A stretch of DNA of 64,000 bases, from NCBI GenBank assembly GCA_020444075.1, contig JAHLLR010000010.1, positions 1-64,000 of the forward strand, in the 5' to 3' direction. The notes under the pieces are model-generated. The model did no database searches, was not told the DNA's origin, and saw only the letters and a program-made list of their open reading frames with translations. Shown here in pieces: positions 1 to 8,277 of the stretch (positions are counted from its first letter, which is position 1; each line of letters opens with the position of its first letter). The DNA comes from Deltaproteobacteria bacterium (lineage in GTDB: Bacteria; Desulfobacterota; Desulfobacteria; Desulfobacterales; Desulfosarcinaceae). Both the position numbers and the translations under genes were made by a program.

Positions 1-53
1 ACGCCCGATTCAACATTTTCGCCAATTTCCGGAACTTTGATTGCTTTTATCAT
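1..53 (-). CDS. aceF: Pyruvate dehydrogenase E2 (dihydrolipoamide acetyltransferase), N-terminal fragment cut by window edge
   Basis: Only the first 17 codons lie in the window. They read MIKAIKVPEIGENVESG, the typical start of a biotinyl/lipoyl carrier domain as found at the N-terminus of AceF. The ATG at 53 is preceded by an AGGAG ribosome binding site, and the gene starts 14 bases after the aceE stop codon, so the two are almost certainly co-transcribed. In the family, E2 carries the lipoyl lysine that accepts the acetyl group made by E1 and passes it to CoA. The rest of the protein, including the lipoyl lysine, is outside the window. 2-Oxoglutarate or other E2 proteins start similarly, but the neighbour makes pyruvate the likely substrate. 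Confidence 0.8.
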   Translation of the reverse strand, partial: MIKAIKVPEIGENVESG

Positions 54-67
54 GGGGTCTCCTGCTT

Positions 68-2746
68 CTATGCGAACAAGGGGTTGGTGCGATCGGGGTC
101 GATTTGCAACGCCGTCCGGGCTTTCTTTGCCGTGGCCACCGGTATGGCCTGTTCCCGAGAAAGGGCGGACAGGGCCGCAAAGGCGATATGCCGGGCGTCC
201 ACCTCGAAAAAGTCGCGCAACGCCTCGCGGGTGTCGCTGCGGCCGTAACCGTCGGTGCCCAGCATGACCACCGGACCGGGCAGATGGCGGGCTATGGTTT
301 CCGGCAGGGCCTTGAGGTAGTCGCTGGCTGCCACAAACACCCCTGACTCACCCGCGGTCTGCTGCTGCAGAAAGGATGGGCGGGGTTTTTTTTCAGGGTT
401 GAGGCGGTTCCAGCGATCCGTCTCCTGGGCGTCCCAATAAAGATTCTTGTAGCTGGTGACGCTCCACACATCGGCAGCGACCCCATACTCCGATTCCAAA
501 ATGTTCCGGGCCTTGAGGCACTCGTTGAGAATGGCCCCGCTGCCCAGCAGATGCGCCCTGGCTTTGGGCTTTTTAAGAGACGAAGAAGAAAATTTATAGA
601 TGCCCTTGAGAATTCCTTCCTCTGCGCCGGCCGGCATTTCGGGCATGGGATAGAATTCGTTGGTGATGGTCAGGTAGTAGACCAGATTTTCCCCTTCCTC
701 CAGCATCCGCCGAAGCCCCTCGCGCACGATGACGGCGATCTCGAAGGCAAAGGCCGGATCGTAGGCCAGCAGCGAGGGGTTGGGCAGGGCCAGGATATGG
801 CTGTTGCCGTCCTGGTGCTGGAGCCCTTCTCCGGCCAGGGTCGTGCGGCCGGCGGTGGCGCCCAGCAAAAAGCCCCGGGCCTGAACATCGCCGGCGGCCC
901 AGATCATGTCGCCGATGCGTTGGAATCCGAACATGGAGTAGAAGAAAAAGAAGGGCACCATGTTGATGTCGAAGGTGGAATAGGCCGTACCGGCGGCGAT
1001 GAACGACGCCATGGATCCGGCTTCGGTAATGCCCTCCTCCAATATCTGACCATCCGTGGCTTCTTTGTAATAGAGCAGGCTGCTCCTGTCTACCGGCTCG
1101 TAGTTCTGGCCCACATGGGAGTAAATGCCGATCTTGCGAAAAAGGCTCTCCATGCCGAAGGTGCGGGCTTCATCGGGTACGATGGGCACGATATATTGAC
1201 CGATTTTTTTGTCTGCCAGCAGTTTGGCCAGCAGGGTTACCATGACCATGGTGGTGGCTACCTCGCGGTCACCCGACCCTTTCATGAATTCGGCGTAGAG
1301 GGTTTTTGCCGGCGGCCGGAAGATGGGCACCGACACGCTGCGCGCCGGCAGGTAGCCGCCCAGGGCCTGCCTCCGGGCCTTCAGGTAGTGGATCTCTTCG
1401 CTCTCTTCGTCGGGACGGTAAAAGGGGGCATCCTGGATCTGGTCATCGGGGATGGGGATGCCGAAGCGGCTTCGGAAATGGCGGAGTTCCTGTTCGTTGA
1501 GCTTTTTCTGCTGATGGGTGACATTGCGCCCCTCGCCAGCCTCACCCAGGCCATAGCCCTTGATGGTCTTGGCCAGGATGACGGTGGGCGTCCCCTTGTG
1601 CTCGACCGCCGCGCGGTAGGCCGCATAGACTTTCTGAGGATCGTGGCCGCCGCGGCGCAGCTTCTGCAGCTGCTCGTCGGTGTAGCCTTCCACCATGCGG
1701 GTCAGCTCCGGGTAACGGCCGAAGAAATCCCGGCGGATGTATTCGCCGCCGGACACTGAATACATCTGGTACTGGCCGTCGGGCACTTCCTCCATGCGCC
1801 TGGCCAGCAGGCCCTGGTCATCCTGGGCCAGCAGCGGGTCCCAGTCGTCACCCCAGATCACCTTGATGGCATTCCAGCCGGCCCCGCGAAAGGCGGCTTC
1901 CAGCTCCTGGATGATCTTGCCGTTGCCGCGCACCGGTCCGTCCAGGCGCTGGAGGTTGCAGTTGATGACAAAAATAAGGTTGTCCAGGCGCTCCCTGGCC
2001 GCCAGGGTGATGGCGCCCAGGGTTTCCGGTTCGTCGGTTTCGCCGTCACCCAGGAATGCCCACACCCGGCGGTCATCGGGCGGTTTGATCCCGCGGTCCT
2101 CCATGTAGCGGTTGAAGCGGGCCTGGTAGATGGCCATGATCGGCGACAGGCCCATGGAAACGGTGGGAAACTGCCAGAACTCGGGCATCAGGTACGGGTG
2201 GGGGTAAGCGCTCAAGCCTCCGCCTTCGGCCATCTCCCTGCGGAAATTTTCCATCTGGGTCTCGCTGACACGGCCCTCTAAAAAGGCGCGGGCGTAAATG
2301 CCCGGTGCGGCATGACCCTGGAAGAAGACCATGTCTCCGGGGTGGCCGGCGCTTTTGGCCCGGAAGAAATGGTTGAATCCCACTTCGTAGAGGGTGGCGC
2401 TGGAGGCAAAGGTGGAAATATGGCCGCCGATGCCCGAATGCTGGCGGTTGGCGCGCACGACCATGGCCATGGCGTTCCAGCGGATAAGGCTCTTGATGCG
2501 ACGTTCGATCTCCCGGCTGCCCGGAAAGGCCGGCTGACGGCTCGCCGGGATGGTGTTGAGGTAGGGGGTGTTGGCGGAAAAATGGATGTGAACGCCGCGC
2601 TGCTGGGCCCGTACCTGAAGGTGGCGCAGCAGCTCTACAATGCGTGTCGGTCCCTGGTTTTCGTAAACATAGTCAAGGCTTTCGAGCCACTCCCGGTTTT
2701 CCAAGGCGATCTCCCGGGCAATGGTGTCGGCATCTTCGTGGGGCAT
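68..2746 (-). CDS. aceE: Pyruvate dehydrogenase E1 component, homodimeric type
   Basis: 892 residues, close to E. coli AceE (887). It is the thiamine-diphosphate-dependent decarboxylase that converts pyruvate and passes the acetyl group to lipoyl-E2, acting in the cytoplasm. Visible landmarks are the N-terminal RRIKSLIRWNAMAMVVRAN and GGHISTFASSATLYEVGFN blocks and the ThDP-binding GDGETDEPE near residue 230, followed by the NCNLQRLDGPVRGN segment. An upstream in-frame ATG at 2884 exists, but the ATG at 2746 follows AAGGAA at good spacing and gives the family N-terminus (MPHEDAD), so I chose it. aceF follows directly. A homodimeric PDH is notable in a presumed anaerobe, where pyruvate:ferredoxin oxidoreductase is more usual. 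Confidence 0.96.
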   Translation of the reverse strand: MPHEDADTIAREIALENREWLESLDYVYENQGPTRIVELLRHLQVRAQQRGVHIHFSANTPYLNTIPASRQPAFPGSREIERRIKSLIRWNAMAMVVRANRQHSGIGGHISTFASSATLYEVGFNHFFRAKSAGHPGDMVFFQGHAAPGIYARAFLEGRVSETQMENFRREMAEGGGLSAYPHPYLMPEFWQFPTVSMGLSPIMAIYQARFNRYMEDRGIKPPDDRRVWAFLGDGETDEPETLGAITLAARERLDNLIFVINCNLQRLDGPVRGNGKIIQELEAAFRGAGWNAIKVIWGDDWDPLLAQDDQGLLARRMEEVPDGQYQMYSVSGGEYIRRDFFGRYPELTRMVEGYTDEQLQKLRRGGHDPQKVYAAYRAAVEHKGTPTVILAKTIKGYGLGEAGEGRNVTHQQKKLNEQELRHFRSRFGIPIPDDQIQDAPFYRPDEESEEIHYLKARRQALGGYLPARSVSVPIFRPPAKTLYAEFMKGSGDREVATTMVMVTLLAKLLADKKIGQYIVPIVPDEARTFGMESLFRKIGIYSHVGQNYEPVDRSSLLYYKEATDGQILEEGITEAGSMASFIAAGTAYSTFDINMVPFFFFYSMFGFQRIGDMIWAAGDVQARGFLLGATAGRTTLAGEGLQHQDGNSHILALPNPSLLAYDPAFAFEIAVIVREGLRRMLEEGENLVYYLTITNEFYPMPEMPAGAEEGILKGIYKFSSSSLKKPKARAHLLGSGAILNECLKARNILESEYGVAADVWSVTSYKNLYWDAQETDRWNRLNPEKKPRPSFLQQQTAGESGVFVAASDYLKALPETIARHLPGPVVMLGTDGYGRSDTREALRDFFEVDARHIAFAALSALSREQAIPVATAKKARTALQIDPDRTNPLFA

Positions 2747-3149
2747 GCGCACGTTCCTTTCCGTGGATGGGGGTAAACATGGAAGGCGGCCACTGTTCGT
2801 CCGGGAATTCGACTGGCAAAACCCGCCGGCAGAATGGCAATTTTGGCTGCGTGAAAAAAGACGGTTGCCGGCCATTCGGGACATTTCCTATTATTGAGGC
2901 GATACCGAACACCTGTCAATAGCGATGACATGTGCGGTTAAGGCCGATCGCATCTGCCCCGATCGCATCTTGCAACATGGCCAGCATATTGATATTGTTT
3001 TTTTGAATCACGTGGCGTCGGGTATATGCGCTTTCCCGGCTTTACGGTCCAAGACCTTCCTGTGACATCCGTCCCGTGAATCCGGCATGGTCAGATCCGG
3101 TGCCCGTCACTTATGCCGATCTTTTCATCATCGGAAACGGTAAAGGATA
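2747..3149. other. Divergent intergenic region between aceE and the methyltransferase operon
   Basis: 403 bases with no credible gene. It should carry the promoters of both divergent units. The only structure noticed is an 11-base direct repeat, CGATCGCATCT, at 2945-2955 and 2960-2970 (15-base period), which could be a regulator site; this is speculative. Confidence 0.4.
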
Positions 3150-3809
3150 ATGAAACTCAAATCAGCCCCCACCCGGGGTCGAACGCTGGATCATGCCGCC
3201 TTCGTGTATGATGCCCTCGAGCCGGTACTGCTGCTGGGGAAACAGGCTGAATACGACCGACATCTCCTTGCCCTTTTGAAGCTGACCGGGTCGGATCGTG
3301 TTCTGGATCTGGGATGCGGCACCGGCGTGCTTACCCGGATGATCGGCGACCGTCTGGATGCCGCTGCAGGCGGGGAGAGCGTAGGCATCGATGCGGCGGC
3401 CAAAATGATCGCCGTTGCACGGAAAAAGCGCGCCTCGGACCACTGCCGGTTCGAGGTGATGGCGGCCGAAAATCTCGCCTTCGAAGATGCCGTCTTCGAT
3501 GCCGTGGTCTCGAGTCTCTTTTTCCACCACGTGCAGATGGACCTCAAAGAAAAAGCCCTGGCCGAAGCCTTCCGGGTGCTGAAACCAGGCGGGCGGCTGG
3601 TCATCGCGGACATGCACCTGCCCACCACCTGGATGGGCGCCCTGGTGTCCCACGTATCCCGATGGTTCTTCATGCAGCCCCAGATTGGTGAAAACATCCG
3701 GGGGGTCCTGCCCGAGGTCATTGCCGGTGCCGGATTCCTTCGCCCGGATATTGTCGCCACTTATTTCGGGTACATCGCCCTGTTCACCACCCGCAAACCG
3801 GAAGCGTGA
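3150..3809 (+). CDS. Class I SAM-dependent methyltransferase (UbiE/Methyltransf_11-like)
   Basis: 219 residues. Motif I, VLDLGCGTGVLT (residues 51-62), the acidic motif II region (SVGIDAAAKMI, 77-87) and the post-motif LKPGGRLVIADMH (144-156) define a Rossmann-fold methyltransferase. The substrate is unknown; the UbiE-like layout and the isoprenoid-synthase-like protein encoded next would fit methylation of an isoprenoid or quinone-like product, but that is inference. It is the first gene of a five-gene operon and its stop codon lies just before the next start. The ATG follows AAAGGA at short spacing. No signal peptide, so cytoplasmic. Confidence 0.88.
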   Translation: MKLKSAPTRGRTLDHAAFVYDALEPVLLLGKQAEYDRHLLALLKLTGSDRVLDLGCGTGVLTRMIGDRLDAAAGGESVGIDAAAKMIAVARKKRASDHCRFEVMAAENLAFEDAVFDAVVSSLFFHHVQMDLKEKALAEAFRVLKPGGRLVIADMHLPTTWMGALVSHVSRWFFMQPQIGENIRGVLPEVIAGAGFLRPDIVATYFGYIALFTTRKPEA

Positions 3810-3811
3810 AA

Positions 3812-4840
3812 ATGAACTTCGACGATAATCTGCCCGATCCCATCGCCCGGATGGAGCAGGTACCGCTGTTACTGGACTTGATGGCGGAGCTGAAATCCGG
3901 GATTTTTCTTTACCGGGAGGCCGCGGGCCAGATTCTGCGGCAATGCGGGGTGACCCTCAAGGCACCCGCCGAAGCCACCTTTTCATTGCGGAAAAACTTT
4001 TTTTCCCTGTTGTTTCTTTACTCCTACCAGCGGGCCGGAATTCCCCGCCATCGCCGTATTCTCTACGCAGCGACGCTGCAGTGCCTCCGGGGAATGGTGA
4101 CCGGCTGCGACAACCTGCTGGATGACGAATACAAACCGACCCTGGACACCGATATCCCCGCCACCGGGTATCGCTTCCGCTCGGTCATGGACATCATGGT
4201 TTCCGACCGGGTGCTCTTCCAGGTTCTCATGGATGCGTCAATCCGACATGAGATAGCCGGCGATCGGGTTCTGGCGGCCGCAATCGCATCCATGAAGACC
4301 ATGACCCGCAGCGGCGTGGAAGAGGCTGCGGAGGAAGCGGGCATCACATCCATCCTGGAACCGGAGGCGATCCTCCAAACGATTCATCACTTTAAAACCG
4401 GGATCCTGTTTCAATGTCCATGGGATATCCCCCTGACCCTCGAAACAGTGGCCGAAAATAAAAGAGGCCCGCTGCTGGAGGGACTCCACCGGATCGGCAT
4501 CGGCTGCCAGATCATGGACGACATGGTGGACATGGCCGGGGACATCCAGGCACGCAGGCACAACTATTTAGTTTCCCTGATTCACCACGGGCCACACCCA
4601 GCCGAAAAAGACCGGCTCGGAAAGATGATGAATGCGCAAAAAAGCGCGGGCAGGGGTGCCATGCCCGTCAGCGATTTTCCAGAGGCGATCAGACAGGCGT
4701 CGAAAACATCCCACCGGTTTCTGGCAGACGGCCTCGGAGCACTTTTTTCAAGCGAACACCAAGTGCTGGTATCACCCGCCATCCGTTTTCTGGAAGAGAG
4801 TATCGGGGTGCTTGACCTATTCAAGGAGGCGGAATCATGA
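3812..4840 (+). CDS. Class 1 isoprenoid biosynthesis enzyme-like protein (polyprenyl synthetase fold)
   Basis: 342 residues from the ATG at 3812, which follows GGAAG; a GTG at 3806 overlapping the previous stop is less well spaced. Two aspartate-rich motifs are visible in a largely helical protein: CDNLLDDE (residues 99-106) and MDDMVDMAGD (235-244). They occupy the positions of the first and second Asp-rich Mg-diphosphate binding motifs of class I prenyltransferases/terpene synthases. The first motif is not the canonical DDxxD, so chain-elongating activity is uncertain. Product and substrate are unknown. The upstream methyltransferase and downstream ABC transporter genes suggest that an isoprenoid is made, methylated and moved to the envelope; this is inference. 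Confidence 0.75.
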   Translation: MNFDDNLPDPIARMEQVPLLLDLMAELKSGIFLYREAAGQILRQCGVTLKAPAEATFSLRKNFFSLLFLYSYQRAGIPRHRRILYAATLQCLRGMVTGCDNLLDDEYKPTLDTDIPATGYRFRSVMDIMVSDRVLFQVLMDASIRHEIAGDRVLAAAIASMKTMTRSGVEEAAEEAGITSILEPEAILQTIHHFKTGILFQCPWDIPLTLETVAENKRGPLLEGLHRIGIGCQIMDDMVDMAGDIQARRHNYLVSLIHHGPHPAEKDRLGKMMNAQKSAGRGAMPVSDFPEAIRQASKTSHRFLADGLGALFSSEHQVLVSPAIRFLEESIGVLDLFKEAES

Positions 4841-6012
4841 CACCCGGCGGTGCCGCGTATTGGACCCGGATCGCTTTTCTTTTCCTCGTCCGGTCCGGCC
4901 GCGCCACGGCCGCCCTGTCCGTCATGGTGATCACCGCAGTGGCCGCGCTGATCTTCCTCTCCGCCCTGGCCGTGGGCGTCAAGGATGCCATGCTGCGCAA
5001 CACCGTGGGATTGTTTTCCGGGCATGTCACCGGGTACGACCTGCCTGATTCGATTCAGACGCAGGATCTCGTTGTCCAGGGTGTTGACGCCGTCCTGAAA
5101 CGGGTCTATCTGCCGGGCGTTCTAACCGGGGGCCGCCTCTCTCAGCCGATGTTGCTTTGCGGGATCGACCCTGAACAGGAGACCGCTCACACGGCCCTGA
5201 AAATGAAGATCAGCGAGGGGCGGTATCCGTTGACAGGCCAAAGGGAGATCTTGGTCAGCCGCGATGTCGCACAGACCCTGGGCGCCCGGGTCGGCGATCG
5301 GCTGCGGTTCTCTTTTCAGACTGGCGGCGGCTTCCTTGAGTATTCCGTGTCGGGGCTTTACCATACCGGCCTGGATGCGCTGGATCGCGAAATGGCCTTC
5401 TGTCCGCTGGAAACGATGCCTGACAAAGGCGTTCCCTGGTCCGCCGCTATTTTTCTGACCGGCGGCGTCACGGCCGATGCCATCCTTAACCTTTACCGGC
5501 AGCATTGGCCGGAACCGGTTCGCTTTGAGTCCTGGGAGACGCAGATGCCGGACCTGCGGCAGCTCATCGACCTTGAGGCCATTTCCATGGCCATTGTCAT
5601 TTTTCTCGTATTCGGCGTCGTCGCCATTGGCATTGCCTGTTCCTTCGTGATTTTCATCATCCGTAACATGCGGGAATACGGCATCATGAGGGCCATGGGC
5701 GTGACCACCGCCGAAATATCGGCACTCATCGTGGCCAAGGTAACCCTGATGAATCTTGTCGCCTGCAGTGTGGGCCTTTTGATCGGCATGGTTGCCGTCC
5801 TGGTTGTTGCCCATACGGGCGGCATCGACATCTCCGCGTTTACTTCCCACAATCGATATTTTGCCGTATCCGGTGTGATCATTCCGCGGTTGACGGCTTT
5901 TTCGCTGTGGGCACCTCCGGCGACGTCGCTGCTGTTCAGCCTGCTTGCGGCCGTCTGGCCCGCAGTGATGGTCGCCCGGAAAAAAGCGGCGGACATTTTA
6001 AGGCTGATTTGA
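4837..6012 (+). CDS. ABC transporter permease, FtsX/LolC-E/MacB type
   Basis: 391 residues. Layout is the MacB/FtsX type: one N-terminal membrane segment (about residues 22-48), an extracytoplasmic domain of about 200 residues, then three C-terminal membrane segments (about 250-380) including the FIIRNMREYGIMRAMGVT coupling stretch typical of FtsX domains. The start overlaps the preceding stop by ATGA, showing translational coupling. With the LolD-like ATPase next door it forms a mechanotransmission-type transporter, the kind used for lipoproteins, lipids or envelope effectors rather than ordinary solute import. The substrate is unknown; operon context suggests a lipid or isoprenoid, or delivery of the haem lipoprotein encoded at the end. 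Confidence 0.87.
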   Translation: MTPGGAAYWTRIAFLFLVRSGRATAALSVMVITAVAALIFLSALAVGVKDAMLRNTVGLFSGHVTGYDLPDSIQTQDLVVQGVDAVLKRVYLPGVLTGGRLSQPMLLCGIDPEQETAHTALKMKISEGRYPLTGQREILVSRDVAQTLGARVGDRLRFSFQTGGGFLEYSVSGLYHTGLDALDREMAFCPLETMPDKGVPWSAAIFLTGGVTADAILNLYRQHWPEPVRFESWETQMPDLRQLIDLEAISMAIVIFLVFGVVAIGIACSFVIFIIRNMREYGIMRAMGVTTAEISALIVAKVTLMNLVACSVGLLIGMVAVLVVAHTGGIDISAFTSHNRYFAVSGVIIPRLTAFSLWAPPATSLLFSLLAAVWPAVMVARKKAADILRLI

Positions 6013-6016
6013 ACTT

Positions 6017-6691
6017 ATGATTCAACTTTCCCACGTCACCAAAACGTTTCGATCCGGGCGCGGCCAGGTAAAGGCCGTCACCGATGTCTCCCTGTCCGTC
6101 GATACCGGCCGGTTTGCCGCCATCATGGGGAAATCGGGCGCCGGCAAATCCACCCTGCTCAACTGCATGGGCGGGCTTGAAATGCCGGACGGGGGCGAGA
6201 TCCTCTGTTTTGGCACGCCGATCCACCGGTTGAGGGCCGGCAAGCTGAGCCTGTTCCAGCGTCGCCACCTGGGCTTCATCTTCCAGCGGGGCAACCTGCT
6301 CTCCTACCTCACGGTAGCAGAGAATATCGGCATGCCATTAACCTTGAACGGTATAGCGGGCAAGGTTCGTGACGACAGGATCGAGGCGTTGCTGGCCGAT
6401 ATCGGCCTCCCATCCGCGGCCACAGCCCTGCCCCATGAACTGTCTGGCGGAGAAACCCAGCGCGTGAGCGTGGCCCGTGCCATTGCGCATCACCCGAAGC
6501 TTCTTTTAGCCGATGAACCCACCGCCAACCTGGATACGGCGACCGGGCAGCGCATCGTTCAGCTTATGCGGGACCTGGGACAGGATCACGGCTGCACGAT
6601 CATCATGGCTACCCACGACAGGGAGATAACCGATATCGCCGACCCGATCATCGGCTTGAAAGACGGACAGGTTGTCAGGGAGGAAAAATGA
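6017..6691 (+). CDS. ABC transporter ATP-binding protein, LolD/MacB-N family
   Basis: 224 residues. Walker A GKSGAGKST (38-46), the Q-loop in FIFQRGNLL, signature LSGGETQRV, Walker B LLLADEPT with the ANLD D-loop and the switch histidine in TTHD-like MATHD are all present, so ATPase activity is expected. LolD/FtsE/MacB subclass is indicated by FQRGNLLSYLTVAENIGMPL. Starts 4 bases after the permease stop, and its own stop overlaps the next gene's ATG, so it is fully embedded in the operon. It energises the permease encoded at 4837. Confidence 0.93.
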   Translation: MIQLSHVTKTFRSGRGQVKAVTDVSLSVDTGRFAAIMGKSGAGKSTLLNCMGGLEMPDGGEILCFGTPIHRLRAGKLSLFQRRHLGFIFQRGNLLSYLTVAENIGMPLTLNGIAGKVRDDRIEALLADIGLPSAATALPHELSGGETQRVSVARAIAHHPKLLLADEPTANLDTATGQRIVQLMRDLGQDHGCTIIMATHDREITDIADPIIGLKDGQVVREEK

Positions 6692-6933
6692 AGACGGTCA
6701 AGCGAATCATCATCTGCAGCATCGCCCTGACGGTCCTGGGCGGCTGTGCGTACCGACATTACCTGGGCATGCACGGCCCCTCAGTCCGCAACGCTCCGGA
6801 CGTCCACGAAGGGGTAACCGAAGATGCCGAGTGCCTGGGCTGCCACCACCCGGACCGCAATCCCACGGGGCCGCCTACGTCTCACCCGCAATTCACCGGC
6901 TGCCTGAAGTGCCACAGCGACCCGCTCAAATGA
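6688..6933 (+). CDS. Small lipoprotein with two c-type haem motifs
   Basis: 81 residues. A lipoprotein signal peptide ends at the lipobox LGGC (Cys20). Two CxxCH haem-attachment motifs follow: CLGCH (49-53) and CLKCH (72-76). The spacing and the SHPQFTGCLKCH context recall NapB-like or multihaem cytochrome modules, but the protein is much shorter than a standard diheme cytochrome. Translation is coupled to the ATPase gene (ATGA overlap). It should be exported, lipidated and loaded with haem outside the cytoplasm. Why an electron carrier is encoded with an isoprenoid-type enzyme and an ABC transporter is unclear; electron transfer to a quinone-like molecule is one possibility. Confidence 0.82.
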   Translation: MKTVKRIIICSIALTVLGGCAYRHYLGMHGPSVRNAPDVHEGVTEDAECLGCHHPDRNPTGPPTSHPQFTGCLKCHSDPLK

Positions 6934-6982
6934 TTTCGTCCGTCATGAAGCGACTTATCGCAGCCGGCGGGACATCACGCGG

Positions 6983-7282
6983 CTAGAAACGCAAATAGAA
7001 AAACTCATACTCGCCGTCGTTGATATCGATCTTCAGGTTGTAGCCCCTGGCTTCGGCAAATACGATCCATGGCGGCCGACCGCCGCCGCCGCATTCGTAA
7101 TTGGGCCAGAATTCGCCGGTTTTCGCGCTGTGGTAGGACAGCATCATGGCATTATTGTCCATGTCGCGGGCCTTTGCCTTGGCTATGGCGCTGGCTGTTG
7201 CCAGGTCCAGGTCAACGTCCTCAACGTTCATCGCTACCGTGTCCAGGGTATATTTATTAGATGTTGCTCGAAGCTCAGCCAT
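6983..7282 (-). CDS. Conserved hypothetical protein, possibly DUF5619-like
   Basis: 99 residues, no signal peptide, acidic N-terminal helix rich in Ala/Asp followed by a strand-rich half with YHSAKTGEFWPNYECGGG. That stretch resembles the small AF1782/DUF5619-type family as I remember it, but I cannot confirm this without a profile search. Preceded by AAAGGA about 8 bases before ATG. Encoded convergently with the haem-lipoprotein operon and divergently from the NYN gene. Function unknown. Confidence 0.7.
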   Translation of the reverse strand: MAELRATSNKYTLDTVAMNVEDVDLDLATASAIAKAKARDMDNNAMMLSYHSAKTGEFWPNYECGGGGRPPWIVFAEARGYNLKIDINDGEYEFFYLRF

Positions 7283-7442
7283 CGGTGTATCCTTTCATTT
7301 CAGACCGGTGATAAAATCAAAATAAGAAGCCTTGGGCATTTGTAAATCAAAGGCACGTCGGTGGAACGCCCTGCTGTTTCCTTTTTTGAGCCATCGGGGT
7401 GGGATTTTTTCTATAAACCATTGGAAATCCGGGAAGGGGAAT

Positions 7443-8270
7443 ATGAGCAAGTTACTGGAAGCGACCAACCTGGCCGTGTTCTGCGATTTTGAAAATGTGG
7501 CCCTCGGGGTGCGGGATGCACGCTTTGCCCAGTTCGACATCGGCAAAGTGCTCGAGCGGCTGCTGCTCAAGGGCAGTATCGTGGTCAAGAAAGCCTACTG
7601 CGACTGGGAGCGGTACAAGGATTTCAAGGCGGCCATGCACGAGGCGGCCTTCGAACTCATCGAGATCCCCCATGTACGCCAATCCGGCAAGAATTCCGCC
7701 GATATCCGCATGGTCGTCGATGCACTGGACCTGTGCTACACCAAATCCCACGTAGACACCTTCGTGGTCGTCAGCGGCGATTCGGACTTCTCACCCCTGG
7801 TCAGCAAACTGCGGGAGAATAACAAAAACGTGATCGGCGTGGGTGTCAAGAACTCCAGCTCCGATCTGCTGATCGCCAACTGCGACGAATTCATTTATTA
7901 CGACGACCTGGTCCGCAAGAAGAAAAAGGCCAAAAAGCCGGCCCGCAAGTCGCAGGCTAAAGGACCCAAAACCCCGGCCCCCGAGCCAACTCCCAAAGAG
8001 GATGCGGAGACACTGACCCAGGAAGCGCTGGACCTGGTGATGGAGACGTTGGAGGCCCTGGCCGAAGAGCGCGGGTCGGAAGATAAAATCTGGGGGTCCA
8101 TGGTCAAGCAGACCCTCAAGCGCCGCCGTCCCGGATTCAACGAATCCTACTACGGCTTCCGCTCGTTCAAGCGCCTGCTGGACGAGGCCGCCAGCCGCGG
8201 CCTGATGGAGCTGGAGTCTGACGAAAAGTCCGGAGGGTACATTATCCGCAGCTTCCATTCGGAGGAGTGA
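7443..8270 (+). CDS. NYN-domain putative ribonuclease with C-terminal LOTUS/OST-HTH domain
   Basis: 275 residues from the ATG at 7443, which follows GGGAAGGGGA; an upstream in-frame start at 7332 reads through non-coding-like sequence. Residues 9-155 form an NYN (PIN-like, LabA/DUF88) domain: CDFENVALG (D15, N18), SADIRMVVDAL (D87, D93) and VVSGDSDF (D113, D115) give the expected acidic Mg site. A Lys/Ala/Pro-rich linker (about 158-190) leads to a C-terminal region, including GSMVKQTLKRRRPGFNESYY, that matches the OST-HTH/LOTUS RNA-binding fold. The pairing is a known bacterial architecture thought to act on RNA; the target here is unknown. Monocistronic. Confidence 0.88.
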   Translation: MSKLLEATNLAVFCDFENVALGVRDARFAQFDIGKVLERLLLKGSIVVKKAYCDWERYKDFKAAMHEAAFELIEIPHVRQSGKNSADIRMVVDALDLCYTKSHVDTFVVVSGDSDFSPLVSKLRENNKNVIGVGVKNSSSDLLIANCDEFIYYDDLVRKKKKAKKPARKSQAKGPKTPAPEPTPKEDAETLTQEALDLVMETLEALAEERGSEDKIWGSMVKQTLKRRRPGFNESYYGFRSFKRLLDEAASRGLMELESDEKSGGYIIRSFHSEE

Positions 8271-8277
8271 CCCGCCC

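Noticed and set aside
551-1759. 402-codon plus-strand frame
   Set aside because: Antisense shadow of aceE; no ribosome site or family motif.
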